From Phoronis australis (taxonomy: Eukaryota > Phoronida > Phoronidae): a stretch of DNA of 64,000 nucleotides. How positions within the stretch are numbered: the first letter of the stretch is position 1; the number at the start of each line of letters is the position of its first letter. A program made the translations under genes and the position numbers. The notes below the pieces were generated by a model. It did no database searches and was not told the origin of the DNA. It was given only the letters and a program-made list of their open reading frames with translations. Of the stretch, positions 35,601-43,070 are shown one piece after another. Location of the stretch: positions 422,101-486,100 of the forward strand of contig NMRA01000323.1 in the NCBI GenBank assembly GCA_002633005.1, read 5' to 3'.

Positions 35601-36936
35601 GGAATCAGACTGTTAAGATACTAGATAATATATAGCAAGTCCAAAATATGGTCAGATTGTGATAAGATGATGGTCATTGTCTCCAGTTAGTCCCAGCGCA
35701 GTTGACGGCACTTCCAATACCCCTTAACGCTGGAAGCTTTTTACGTAAATTATGTTTCACCCTTGCTAAACCATCAGAGTTGCCTTGTTTCATACTAAGG
35801 CTCTTCCAAAGCCAGATTTCCCCTCTAAAAATATTTAAAATCCTTTGAATCTGCCTTCATCAGGCTCAAAAATTCCCTTTCCATGATAAATTTCGCCTCA
35901 ACTTTAGAATCGCTTTTAATTCACACAGAACCTCCACTTAAAAAGGGTTCAGCTAGCATGAAAATTCTCTTTTTACAATTTCCAGCCAACATATCAGGTC
36001 TGACTCCAAACACAACTAAAAGTTCATCCTTATTTCAAAATCTGATATTCTGGAAGATTTCCAGGAACGTAAAACCAGAGAAATTCCCAATGTAATCCTT
36101 CCATTTTGAATAATATTTGCGGCAATCACAATTTCTTTCCAAAAAGTTTAATTAACCACAAATTACATAATTAGTTTAGCGATTTTCTAATTCTGACTTC
36201 TGGGATAACAATATCTACAACCCAGAATTCTTCACTCCATTCCAGAAGTGTTCAAATGCAGGGCATCAGAAGTACTCTGTCCCTAATGTTGCTGCTTGTT
36301 TTAGTTCATGCAAGCATTCTCGAGATGTTTAGAGCAGCCTAATGAGCATGCCTGTTGAATGATGTGAATGGTCCAGGCCCGATGAGACACCTTTGCCATC
36401 AATGTACTTGAAGAACTTGCTACAATCGCAGAAAAAAGGTCTCCATTTAAATTTTTCTCAGATTGACATTTGTTTGCGCTGTTCCAGAAGTGCCTGATGG
36501 ACAACCATATTGGATGGCATCATAGCAGTTGTATAACCCACTCTTTATTATAGTATCGTGTTAATTACGCGGCTGACAAGCGGGCCTGTGGCTGTGGTGA
36601 GTTATACGAAGACCCGGAAAGAAACGAATATTCACGATTTATATTCAACAATTATGATGAGGAAAACTAGTGATTTCCGGGACGCACAAAAAAACAGCCG
36701 CTCCCATTCCTTAAAACATCGCCTTATAACATTTTAATCATAATTTTGTGTACTTCTAAAGCGGTGCTACAGGGTTAACAGACTACACGCCAAACATGCT
36801 TCGCATGCCACTTCGGCATGGACAATATGGCTGACGAACACGTTTTCCGAACCTCATTTAGTTTTTTCTCGGCTTCCACGCGATCATCAGGATTCAGCGT
36901 TCCTTTAAGAATTGTGACGATCGAATTGGCATCCAT
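8613..36936 (-). CDS. IPO7: Importin-7/8 orthologue (nuclear transport receptor), complete, 24 coding exons
   Basis: Importin-beta family nuclear import receptor. In the family it binds RanGTP and carries ribosomal proteins, histone H1 (with importin-beta), ERK and SMADs through nuclear pores; the Drosophila orthologue is moleskin. I joined 24 exons by GT-AG sites and continuous phase: 36853-36936, 34476-34557, 33091-33247, 32677-32835, 31025-31181, 29940-30029, 28626-28720, 27608-27678, 26145-26247, 25053-25198, 23066-23259, 22396-22485, 21673-21838, 20012-20172, 17873-18062, 17348-17473, 16371-16468, 15544-15636, 13121-13341, 12720-12865, 11376-11509, 9988-10132, 9090-9206, 8613-8695. The sum is 3108 nt, 1035 residues plus stop; from memory human IPO7 is 1038. 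The importin-beta N-terminal domain falls at about residues 20-105, HEAT-type helices follow, an Asp/Glu-rich stretch spans about 880-965, and the tail ends FNFGGQ. The Met fits the family start. Many invertebrates have one IPO7/8 gene, so IPO7 versus IPO8 is not separable. Confidence 0.96.
9090..9206 (-). CDS. IPO7: IPO7 coding exon 23 (residues 970-1009)
   Basis: Encodes [18 protein letters not shown] and [15 protein letters not shown], matching RNPVWYQALTHGLNEEQR and LQDIATLADQRRAAH. Acceptor TCTTACAG, donor G|GTAATG. Confidence 0.94.
9988..10132 (-). CDS. IPO7: IPO7 coding exon 22 (residues 922-970), acidic repeat
   Basis: A GAT/GAC-rich run encodes about 15 near-continuous acidic residues. 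[11 protein letters not shown]-like [18 protein letters not shown] and DEYQIFK follow, matching human [17 protein letters not shown] and DEYQIFK. Acceptor TTCACAG, donor A|GTAAGC. The codon run could vary in length by replication slippage. Confidence 0.93.
11376..11509 (-). CDS. IPO7: IPO7 coding exon 21 (residues 877-921), acidic
   Basis: Encodes the first half of the acidic stretch ([20 protein letters not shown]) and then [15 protein letters not shown], aligned to DEDGQEYLEILAKQ. Acceptor CCACCAG, donor GGG|GTGAG. Confidence 0.93.
12720..12865 (-). CDS. IPO7: IPO7 coding exon 20 (residues 828-877)
   Basis: Encodes [16 protein letters not shown] and then [17 protein letters not shown], matching LHDRKMCVLGLCALID and ILPAFILLFNGLKRAYA. 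Acceptor GTTCCAG, donor A|GTGAGC. Confidence 0.96.
13121..13341 (-). CDS. IPO7: IPO7 coding exon 19 (residues 755-828)
   Basis: The longest exon (221 nt). It encodes [20 protein letters not shown] and [15 protein letters not shown], matching [20 protein letters not shown] and AALYYNPHLLLNTLE. The donor is GG|GTACCT. Confidence 0.96.
14500..14790 (+). repeat. Dispersed repeat family R1, copy 2
   Basis: Within IPO7 intron 18. Matches copy 1 around GACTGGGTCATGCAACCATG and the ATGAAATCGCAAAAAA region. Confidence 0.45.
15544..15636 (-). CDS. IPO7: IPO7 coding exon 18 (residues 724-754)
   Basis: Encodes [19 protein letters not shown], matching [19 protein letters not shown]. In phase at both ends; acceptor TTGTGCAG, donor CAG|GTATGT. 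Confidence 0.96.
16371..16468 (-). CDS. IPO7: IPO7 coding exon 17 (residues 691-723)
   Basis: Encodes [18 protein letters not shown] and [11 protein letters not shown], matching [18 protein letters not shown] and YLEMIYSMCKK. Acceptor CCTTTCAG, donor GAC|GTAAGT. Confidence 0.95.
16690..17200 (+). repeat. Dispersed repeat family R1, copy 3
   Basis: Within IPO7 intron 16. Carries GGATTTGATTTTTAACTTTT, AATTGGATCACATGACCATG and CATCAGCCATTTCTGAGA. It is the best-preserved copy. Confidence 0.55.
17348..17473 (-). CDS. IPO7: IPO7 coding exon 16 (residues 649-691)
   Basis: Encodes [20 protein letters not shown] and QSDGFDYFT, matching [20 protein letters not shown] and QQDGFDYFT. Acceptor CTTTTCAG, donor CAG|GTGAGC. 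Confidence 0.96.
17873..18062 (-). CDS. IPO7: IPO7 coding exon 15 (residues 586-649)
   Basis: Encodes [20 protein letters not shown], matching [20 protein letters not shown]. Acceptor CTCTCCCAG, donor TTAG|GTGAGG. Confidence 0.96.
19186..19478. mobile_element. MITE family M1, copy 1 (IPO7 intron 14)
   Basis: About 70 percent similar by eye to the element at 57241-57590. It shares AATTTGTTGTGAC, GCAACCTCG, AGACTGGCCAATA and TAAATAATTTAGTTTAC and has inverted terminal regions (TGTTAAAATAC / GGATTTTATTTGG). Confidence 0.6.
20012..20172 (-). CDS. IPO7: IPO7 coding exon 14 (residues 532-585)
   Basis: Encodes [18 protein letters not shown] and EEVTP-like [15 protein letters not shown], matching [18 protein letters not shown] and SEEVTPIAVEMTQHL. 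Acceptor TTTACAG, donor TTG|GTAAGT. Confidence 0.96.
20464..21292. mobile_element. TTAA-flanked non-autonomous element (IPO7 intron 13)
   Basis: TTAA lies on both sides (20460-20463, 21293-21296), with short inverted ends GGGGACATTTTAGTATC and GATATTGTCCCT. The interior is homologous to 33780-34265 and contains repeated AAGTCGCCA/GGCGACCT words. It is 829 bp with no transposase. TTAA targets are used by Kolobok and piggyBac elements. Confidence 0.5.
21673..21838 (-). CDS. IPO7: IPO7 coding exon 13 (residues 477-532)
   Basis: Encodes [19 protein letters not shown] and [15 protein letters not shown], matching ACWVLHYFCEVKFKSDQNL and [15 protein letters not shown]. Acceptor TTTCTAG, donor T|GTGAGT. 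Confidence 0.95.
22396..22485 (-). CDS. IPO7: IPO7 coding exon 12 (residues 447-476)
   Basis: Thirty codons, [20 protein letters not shown] and then FLRAR, matching [20 protein letters not shown] and YMRAR. In phase at both ends; acceptor CGTTTCAG, donor AGG|GTATGT. Confidence 0.95.
22798..22975. repeat. Repeat family R2 copy 1, with YY1-like motif (IPO7 intron 11)
   Basis: Shares CAATAAGTTTTA, GTGTTGTTTG, GGTAAAATGGCGGC and GAGCTGTCACTCAAAATC with 29287-29455. Both copies hold AAAATGGCGGC, a YY1-type word, and a GATTGGTCAG or TTTGGTCAG box. Confidence 0.55.
23066..23259 (-). CDS. IPO7: IPO7 coding exon 11 (residues 382-446)
   Basis: Encodes [18 protein letters not shown] and [10 protein letters not shown], close to VFEDFISPTTAAQTLLFT and [10 protein letters not shown]. 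It ends ILIK with donor AAG|GTAGT. Confidence 0.96.
24114..24710 (+). repeat. Direct repeats with GCCACTAG-type motifs (IPO7 intron 10)
   Basis: A unit of about 145 bp at 24241-24385 recurs at 24568-24710, sharing ATATGTC, CTATTTAC, AAATTTCATA and GAGGAAAACGGAAAAA. Each unit opens with GGCCACTAGATGGCG or a variant. Further copies of the word are at 24119, 24376 and 24412. Confidence 0.6.
25053..25198 (-). CDS. IPO7: IPO7 coding exon 10 (residues 333-382)
   Basis: Encodes [18 protein letters not shown] and EYIRTKY, matching FPLMCYTDADEELWQEDP and EYIRMKF. The Asp codon that follows is split G|AT across the intron. Confidence 0.96.
25856..26085. mobile_element. CAGGGCTTGGAAT element, copy 1 (IPO7 intron 9)
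   Basis: Starts CAGGGCTTGGAATGACCAAT and continues GGAAAATTTTTCCAGGTGAT, shared with 30506-30695. The right end, AGTAATTCCTCTTG, is degenerate. Confidence 0.5.
26145..26247 (-). CDS. IPO7: IPO7 coding exon 9 (residues 299-333)
   Basis: Encodes [20 protein letters not shown], aligned to VLLKVLYQYKEKQYMAPRVL. The acceptor follows a ten-T pyrimidine run; the donor is GC|GTAAGT. Confidence 0.95.
26940..27180 (-). mobile_element. tRNA-derived SINE, copy 1 (IPO7 intron 8)
   Basis: Read on the minus strand it begins GGCAGTATGGCCTAGTGGG (A-box-like), then GGTCGTGCGTTTGAGTGCC (B-box-like), followed by about 170 bp of body shared with 46890-47125. A further A-box-like TAGCATAGTGGTTGCAACC occurs at about 27247-27268. 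Confidence 0.65.
27608..27678 (-). CDS. IPO7: IPO7 coding exon 8 (residues 275-299)
   Basis: Short exon reading [15 protein letters not shown], matching YGSPGNVSKEYNEFA. Acceptor TTCTTGCAG, donor CTG|GTAAGG. Confidence 0.94.
28511..28550. repeat. (TG)n microsatellite
   Basis: Imperfect TG/CG dinucleotide tract in IPO7 intron 7, just downstream (transcription sense) of exon 7. Confidence 0.85.
28626..28720 (-). CDS. IPO7: IPO7 coding exon 7 (residues 244-275)
   Basis: Contains [19 protein letters not shown], almost identical to [19 protein letters not shown] of human IPO7. Acceptor TATTTTCAG, donor CG|GTGATT. Confidence 0.95.
29287..29455. repeat. Repeat family R2 copy 2, with YY1-like motif (IPO7 intron 6)
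   Basis: Second copy of 22798-22975. A local palindrome CCCGACAAACAA...TTGTTTGTCGGG sits before AAAATGGCGGC at about 29371-29381. Confidence 0.55.
29940..30029 (-). CDS. IPO7: IPO7 coding exon 6 (residues 214-243)
   Basis: A 30-codon exon reading [13 protein letters not shown] and ending IDSPVPE, aligned to YTLPLELINQQNL and VNRDVPN. It is in phase at both ends, with acceptor TTGTTTCAG and donor GAG|GTAAT. Confidence 0.9.
30506..30695. mobile_element. CAGGGCTTGGAAT element, copy 2 (IPO7 intron 5)
   Basis: Ends CCAAGGCTTGGGATGATCAA and AACTCCAAGCCCTTTGG are inverted. The A-rich body (AAAAGACGAGAAAATAGGAA) matches copy 1. Confidence 0.55.
31025..31181 (-). CDS. IPO7: IPO7 coding exon 5 (residues 161-213)
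   Basis: Encodes [15 protein letters not shown] and [18 protein letters not shown], matching YKKPEERSPLVAAMQ and LLSDQSDQSVLIQKQIFK. Acceptor TTTGTAG|G, donor CAG|GTAAC. Confidence 0.95.
31801..31856. repeat. Imperfect (CA)n-rich tract
   Basis: GCACGCACGCAAGCACACAC and following, in IPO7 intron 4. Confidence 0.8.
31950..32435. mobile_element. CAGGGCTTGGAAT element, copy 3, with both termini (IPO7 intron 4)
   Basis: CAGGGCTTGGAAT at the left and ATTCCAAGCCCTG at the right form 13-bp perfect inverted ends around 486 bp. No target duplication is obvious. There is a CGCGTTTCCGCGGAAA hairpin near the right end. hAT-type termini commonly begin CAG. Confidence 0.6.
32677..32835 (-). CDS. IPO7: IPO7 coding exon 4 (residues 108-161)
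   Basis: Encodes [19 protein letters not shown] through LHQLIKNYE, matching VQLTTCIHHIIKHDYPSRW and LYQLVKNYE. The donor is TATGA|GTGGGT. A GT four bases further on looks usable, but it would place a stop directly after the junction. The exon is preceded by short near-repeats of CACACTGCAAGGGG at about 32834-32942. Confidence 0.93.
33091..33247 (-). CDS. IPO7: IPO7 coding exon 3 (residues 56-108)
   Basis: Reads [13 protein letters not shown] and later [18 protein letters not shown], matching GVIYLKNMITQYW and IPEEDRHCIRENIVEAII of human IPO7. This is the core of the importin-beta N-terminal (RanGTP-binding) domain. Splice sites are TATTTCAG| and CG|GTAAG. Confidence 0.94.
33780..34265. mobile_element. 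Relative of the TTAA element at 20464 (IPO7 intron 2)
   Basis: Shares GATTGTGTTTGG, CCAAGTCACCA, GGACAATAATT and GCTTAAATTACA with 20570-21060. Its termini are not recognisable. Confidence 0.45.
34407..34989. repeat. 583-bp block duplicated across an N, left copy
   Basis: Identical to 34991-35573 except for a few bases (for example CTCC/TTCC near 34449 and GGGAG/GAGAG near 34567). It contains IPO7 exon 2. Confidence 0.95.
34476..34557 (-). CDS. IPO7: IPO7 coding exon 2 (residues 29-56)
   Basis: The acceptor is TTTTACAG and the donor is GTGAG. The exon encodes [14 protein letters not shown] and ends LLVRQA, matching SLNFVSTLLQI...LPVRQA in human IPO7. It is 82 nt, so it shifts the frame by one. 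A near-identical second copy lies at 35060-35141. Using both would break the frame, so only one can belong to the mature message. Confidence 0.93.
34991..35573. repeat. 583-bp block duplicated across an N, right copy
   Basis: Starts directly after the single N at 34990, at an exact offset of 584 bp. This pattern is expected when two overlapping contigs or two haplotypes are joined end to end. Confidence 0.95.
35060..35141 (-). other. Second copy of IPO7 exon 2 (probable assembly duplicate)
   Basis: This repeats exon 2 exactly 584 bp away, inside a block duplicated across a single N at 34990. Both splice sites are preserved. Inclusion of both 82-nt copies would frameshift the protein, so this is best read as an uncollapsed haplotype or contig-overlap artefact rather than a mutually exclusive exon. 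Confidence 0.8.
35574..36852. other. IPO7 intron 1, remaining part
   Basis: AT-rich, with no recognised repeat termini or coding similarity. Short open frames only. Confidence 0.5.
36853..36936 (-). CDS. IPO7: IPO7 coding exon 1 (residues 1-28)
   Basis: Starts with ATG at 36936 and reads [16 protein letters not shown], matching human MDPNTIIEALRGTMDP. It ends after an in-phase Glu codon with donor GAG|GTTCGG. There is no upstream in-frame Met with family similarity, so the start is firm. Confidence 0.93.
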
Positions 36937-36999
36937 TGTCCACAAAAACTGTTTACTGTTTCAGTCAACTTTGCCTTTTATCCAACTTCTTCACCGACC

Positions 37000-37090
37000 C
37001 CAAGTCATCAGACATCGGCCTCTCGCGCCAAATGAACCGGTATTGCGCATGTGCGAGCTTTACACTTGTCGCACTGTGACTCATGAAACA
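37000..37090 (-). promoter_or_regulatory. Candidate IPO7 core promoter region
   Basis: Lies 65-150 bp upstream of the IPO7 start codon. It contains an E2F-type site TTTGGCGC (37025-37032, minus), an NRF1-like palindrome TGCGCATGTGCG (37044-37055) and an AP-1 site TGAGTCA (37077-37083). No TATA box is evident at the right distance. Motif clusters like this are typical of growth-linked housekeeping promoters. The transcription start is not visible. Confidence 0.5.
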
Positions 37091-37187
37091 ACACCAACAC
37101 CACAAGTAGGAGCCCGTGTGCCTTATATGTGTCGGGTCGGAGCGTTATACACTGTAGATCTCTGACGTGAACCCAATTAACTATATA

Positions 37188-37478
37188 TATCTAATTGGGT
37201 GAACCAATGCTCCGTTCAAAACATTTTATTAACAATGTAATCAAAGATTTTTTATTCGTAAAAATAGATGTTTTTGCAGGGAAATGAGCGTTGCCGCGGC
37301 GGCACCAACTAACAAAAAGATTACAGTGTCGAGGAAATGACAAACAATGAGTTATGTAATATTATATCTCATTGGGCGAACCAATGCTCCGCTTAAAATA
37401 TTCCATTGGGATAGTGATAAAAAATGTTTCATTCTCAAAAAGCCAAATGTTTTTACAGGAAAATGAGCGACGTACCAA
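37188..37478 (+). repeat. Two direct repeats about 183 bp apart upstream of IPO7
   Basis: ATTGGGTGAACCAATGCTCC at about 37192 recurs as ATTGGGCGAACCAATGCTCC at about 37374, each followed by an A/T-rich block and GGRAAATGAGCG. ATTGG and CCAAT words face each other in both copies. Confidence 0.6.
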
Positions 37479-38456
37479 ACAAAAAGATGCCAATGAGAAA
37501 AAAACAGAACATTTTTTAATGTTGTACTAGGCCTACTAGCCTAGGTCAGACTCGTATTTCAGACCTCAGTAGGCCTATCCGACTGAGATCGCGGAGTCTC
37601 GGAGGGGCATCACCGGGTGAGCGGCAGCAGTGGGGCCGTATAGATGTAACACCCGGAAGCGCGCGGGGCNCACTGCGGGCATCAATCGTAGGCAACTGCC
37701 TTTGATAGGCCTGGAACCGAGGGAGGCAATCAAAGAAAGGAAAGGCAAAAATATGGAGAATAGAGAAAATTACAGTCATGAGTCACTTTGCTTGACTTTT
37801 TCGCAGCATGGATTAATTCTCGTGACTCCACTGAGTGACTAAAACTCGGCAATCTGTGTATTCGAAAAAGTGAAGGAAATTTGTCAGGGCTACAACTTTT
37901 GCAGATCATCGTGTACCGAATCCAAGGGACTTCCTGCCCCAAGACAGTTTTAGGGAATGCGAAAGTGCATTCAGTCTTCAGAGACACCCTGGCAAGACTA
38001 GAGGTGTCATTAATTTTCACGGCTTTTTTCGTATTTTGTTGATCACTTCGGATCAGTGACAGTATGGATAACAAATTGCTGCTACTCAGTGATGCTGGCA
38101 CTCGTTTTTGGAAATTATATAGATCATTTTAACATCTTCACAATAAGGCCCACAAATGGTATAAGAGCTAGGTTGCCAATATTTGGCGAAAGTCGCGTGT
38201 CGAAAATGAAAGCGGTGTACACACTAGGTCAATTTCATTTCTTAAATCGTTTTGACAGATCTCGATTTTTCGTAAAATATTACTGTCTTATTCGTCGATA
38301 AAATGCTTTCCGTGGGAGGTAACTACCAAACTGGAGTGCGAAGACTCCATAAAATGTGTATGATTACACACTTGATTCTACTGGAGTGCAAACATTAAGA
38401 AATTTCCACTATCGTGATCTAATCTCGAATCACGCTCGATTACTCAATGACTACAG

Positions 38457-39877
38457 CAGTGGCGGACCTAGGATATCACAAGGGGGGGGGGCCCAACATT
38501 TTGTCCGGCTGGAAGCATTTGCGCAAACTGAAGCACGATTGTAGATGCGCATAGGGGTTTGCCCCCCTCCCGCCTAGGAAATTTTTCTGTTTTTACCTCT
38601 TAAAATCAAGCATTTTCCTTGATTCCTGAAGTATTATCCAAGAAAAAAAGACAAAAAAAAAAGAAAAAACACGGAGAACGTATCAAACAGGAAAAAAGTG
38701 CAGGACCATCAAAGACTCGAATTCACGACCTGGCGCTTAGAGCACACGTACGTTACCACTACACCACCACGATTTAATTACAACTATCACACTAAAAGAC
38801 TTACTTGTTTATGGGCCACAGCGTTTGCGCGCGAAACCTACTTCTTTTTGTAATGCTTATTACACGTTTTATATTTTGTGCCATCAATTCTTAACAAATT
38901 TGTCGTATTTGAAATAGTCTTCAAATGCCCAAAAGACCAAATCCATTTTTCGAGTTGGCAATAATGACGGGATTGCTTTGGAAACCTCTTAAGATAAGGT
39001 TTGACAAAGAGGGTATTGCGAGTTTCTGAGTGATTCAATAAGGCTTCTGGGCCCCCCTAAATCCGCCTATGTACAGTAAAGCACTGTGGTTACAATGACG
39101 GATCTAGGATACGATAAGGGGGGCCCGAGATGTTGCCTTGGGAAATTGGGGGCAAATCGCGACTGTATGTGCACAGGCGGCCCGAAAGTTACAGGGGTAT
39201 GAGGACCTTCTGTTCAGAAAATCTATCGGTGGACTAAAATAAAACGGGAATACGATTCTGCCGTGGTCTGGGGTCTGACACCCCCATCCCCCTCATCCGC
39301 TGCCGGTCCTATCTTAGTTAGTGCAGTTCAATATTTCNNNNNNNNNNNNNNNNNNNNNNNNNNNNNNNNNNNNNNNNNNNNNNNNNNNNNNNNNNNNNNN
39401 NNNNNNNNNNNNNNNNNNNNNNNNNNNNNNNNNNNNNNNNNNNNNNNNNNNNNNNNNNNNNNNNNNNNNNNNNNNNNNNNNNNNNNNNNNNNNNNNNNNN
39501 NNNNNNNNNNNNNNNNNNNNNNNNNNNNNNNNNNNNNNNNNNNNNNNNNNNNNNNNNNNNNNNNNNNNNNNNNNNNNNNNNNNNNNNNNNNNNNNNNNNN
39601 NNNNNNNNNNNNNNNNNNNNNNNNNNNNNNNNNNNNNNNNNNNNNNNNNNNNNNNNNNNNNNNNNNNNNNNNNNNNNNNNNNNNNNNNNGGAATCAAGGA
39701 AAATGCTTGATTTTTAGAGGTAAAAACAGAAAAAATTCCTGAGCGGGAGGGGGCCCCCCTCCCGACCTCCCCCCATTCGGTGCTATGCGCATCTACAATC
39801 GTGGTTCAGTTTGCGCAAATGCTTCCAGCCGGACAAAATGTTGGCCCCCCCCTTGTCATATCCTAGATCCGCCACTG
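38457..39877. mobile_element. hAT-like elements forming a large inverted repeat around the assembly gap
   Basis: 38457-38640 and 39690-39877 are inverted copies over about 185 bp (CAGTGGCGGAYCTAGGATAT, CAACATTTTGTCCGGCTGGA and CAAGCATTTTCCTTGATTCC in both). Between them, a right terminus CCCCCCTAAATCCGCC (about 39052-39067) and a left terminus GACGGATCTAGGATACGATA (about 39099) suggest two elements side by side. The 352-N gap probably hides interior sequence. A tRNA-like stretch sits at 38700-38775. Confidence 0.65.
39338..39689. other. Assembly gap (352 N)
   Basis: A run of N inside the hAT-like inverted repeat. The repeat itself is a likely cause of the break. Confidence 0.99.
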
Positions 39878-40699
39878 AATGACAGCACTTAAGTTATTGC
39901 TTATTCACCCGCTAGTTTCCAAATGATCAGAAATTTCAATTCCTTGTTCGGATAGTGCACATTCTGAGATTACCTACTAGCATCTAGTACTTTTATTAGT
40001 AATAAAGGATATCAAACCCGATGTTGTCCTATTAACAGATATTAAAAAGATATTCCCATCCAATTCCCTGAAACAAAATAATGTTGTTTTACCCTCGACA
40101 ACCCTCAAAGGTTTGGAGGAAAACTTGAGAATTCCTTTCGAAGTCTACAAAACGGGCAAGTGTGACCAACGCTTTTAGCGATTGCAAGGTCATCGACGAG
40201 AAAGACCACCCACCAAGAATCATAACACCCAATCTGTGACATACCTATAGGGAGTATTACATTTTTAGTTGAAATGTTTTCATGGTTCAAGCCATGGGTC
40301 CAATCACGCATTTACTGGTAACAGAACGAGGACTGTCTGAATTCATCTTAACAGGGTTTAGTATCCCTTTAAATGTCTTTACCAACACTGTTTGAACTGT
40401 TTAACTGGAACTTGGATTGGAAAGGAAACTCCAAGAGAAACTACAACAGGACTACCTTACAATATAAAACTGTACACTTTATTAAATTCTTAACAGCTAA
40501 CAACACTAGAGCACTGACATGTGTAGGCAAGCAAAATAGTCAAATCCACTACCCATTTCACCACAAATGCAAAACAGTTCAGAACGCATGCCCTGTATAT
40601 TAAGTACCAAATTGCATAATCAACACATTGGAAAATACTGATGCAGTAGTATTGCTCCATGCATAGAACCCTACGACCATCCAACAAGTTTCACATCTT

Positions 40700-43070
40700 A
40701 AAGGACATCAAGGACACACAGTCTAACAGGAATGGTGTCGAAACTGGAGGTGATTTCCCTTCAAAAAGGGATAACCTCGAATGAAGTGATTTCCCATAGT
40801 AAGTTACCCCGGAATGCTCGGACCTCGCCGATTTTAACATTCGCAGAATAATGTCAAATGGCAACAGGTGAAAAGTGGACCAGCAACAAGCCTGTGGTAA
40901 AATCACATACATTAGTTGTGTTATGAGAAACACAGGCAGTGTGAAATCAATACAAAGTGTGAAAATGGAAAAAGCAATGAGGAGTTAATACTTGCTTATT
41001 TTGCATTTAGCTATAAGTAGCTTTGCATTTCTAACTGTAGCACCTAGTGAATAGAATACACTGTAGCGAGAACAAAACCTGACAAAAATATGCATCCAGA
41101 ATACAAAGCAATGAACATACAGTACAGTACAAAAGTAATCAGAAAAAATACTGTTTCCAGCCATAACAGCCAAATCTGTCAACAGCAAAAATACTAGTTA
41201 TAACTATTAGGGCAGCATAATAGTAATTACAGAGTGGCTTAGCCACGTTACTAAGTCTCCTGTTCATTCCCCTTCAGTCTCGGTCATCAGGGGAGACTAC
41301 TCTGACTATGAATTCGACTTCTACCAAGCCTTCGTGACGTGGAACGTGGAATTCCATGTTATTTCATCTGAATACTTATGGCTTCTACTGTATACACCAT
41401 TCAAATACTCAGGGTAAAAAAAATCTCAACACTTCCGACACTGTGACGGAATTTGCAAGGTAATCTGAAGCAAATACCCAACAGCTCCCTGTACTATCAG
41501 GTAAGCAGTGACTTTCTTTGTCTCACCCTGGAAGCAGTCAATATTTGTACACAAAGCTGTACTTAAATCACCTATTACAAAAGTGTCACCTAGCTAGATT
41601 TAACAGGTTACTCAATGCCAACCACTGCAGACATACTTGTGAATATAGATTACATTACCAAGACACAAACCCCTCTCTAAGATCCGGTCTTGGCTAACCA
41701 ATCCAATACACTGAGGTATGATCCACGTAAAAAATTACCAAATGGACCTAACATACAAGTAGGTCAAATTTTACCAGTCCTATGACCACCAATCTACTTG
41801 TGAATCAATCTGAAGGTTGACCAATCACACAACATGAAATTTACTCGTTGCAGCACACTATTTATTAATTTTTTCGAAATCCGGTCCGGGAATGAATTTC
41901 CTTTTTGAAAAAAAAACATCCAATAGAGTGACAGATAACATTGTGAACCTTCAGTAACACACCACCAATAAAGAAACGAGTACCCCCCCCCNGGAACATA
42001 ACCCTCCCAACTTTTTGTCACCACACTTTCACCTACTTCACAAAATAGACAAACTTGTAACTACTTAACAAATTCCACAAATTCCACTACATTTACGTCT
42101 TCTGACCCAGCAACAACATAACAATGAGGCTGAGTTTAAACACTAAGCTAGTTCACATTAATTGTTTTGCCTTGATAATTTCTTATTAAAGCTGTTAGAC
42201 TAGGCTAAAATTTATATGGAATAAAATTATTAAGAAACCATACAAGTACTACATGCCAAACATATTGCATCCGATGAAAATCATATTTAAACTTCACAGC
42301 AACAAACCCTTTTACAATTCCTAAACCGCAAAGCCAATGCAAAAGGTTAATTTTTGGCCCAACACCAGGCAATAAGCTGGATAGCAAAACTAATTTTAAT
42401 CTGATACATTCGCAGCGCAATCAGAGAAGAACAAATAAGATGGGATAAAACTAAAATACTTTTTTAGGTAAATAAATGACATTCTTATTACTTTAAGTAA
42501 CGTTTAAAGTTAAATTGAGTGGTAAACCAGAAGGGCAAAAATGGCTAACTTTAAACTGAGATAAAATAAGCATAAAATCCCACAATGACCCAGCAGCTCC
42601 ATTCCAAACACAGCACAATAACAAGCACTTGCCTCGTTATCAACAATACCTTGCTTGAAAGGAGGTGTCCCACGGCAATAATCCTATTCCTAAATCAGCA
42701 CTCAATGTAACTTTAAACACACATCCTGTAATTAAAACCTTCTTATCTTCACCAATGACTTAGAGACCTCAAATCATGAACACAAGAGGTGATGCGATAT
42801 AGGGGCAGCACAGAGCATTAATAAATAAAATATACTATAAAATCTGGTAACAGTAAATTTTCTATCAAACACTACACACAATATAAAACAACATACTAAG
42901 CCTCAAATAAAAAACCTAATCAAAACAACACAACGATAAAATTCTCAGCAACATATTTGGTCCATTTGATTATCAGCAAAGCAATTACCACTGGAATGGA
43001 ACAAGGGAACTGTTGAAATCCTGAGAACTTTCGTAAGGATAGAGCGTTAAATTTCAAGCAGACTGAAGTA
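40700..43070 (-). other. Probable 3'UTR and downstream flank of the BTG3-like gene
   Basis: AT-rich (T-rich on the minus strand), with no recognised repeat or coding similarity. Candidate polyadenylation signals AATAAA on the minus strand are at 41871-41876 and 40478-40483. A poly-C run followed by an N lies at 41983-41992. The end of the transcript is not resolved. Confidence 0.35.

Noticed and set aside
38700-38775. Possible tRNA gene on the minus strand
   Set aside because: A- and B-box-like words are present, but no acceptor stem or anticodon arm pairs properly; it is part of the hAT-like element.
39263-39742. Long open frames across the N gap
   Set aside because: Made of unknown residues; an artefact of the assembly gap.
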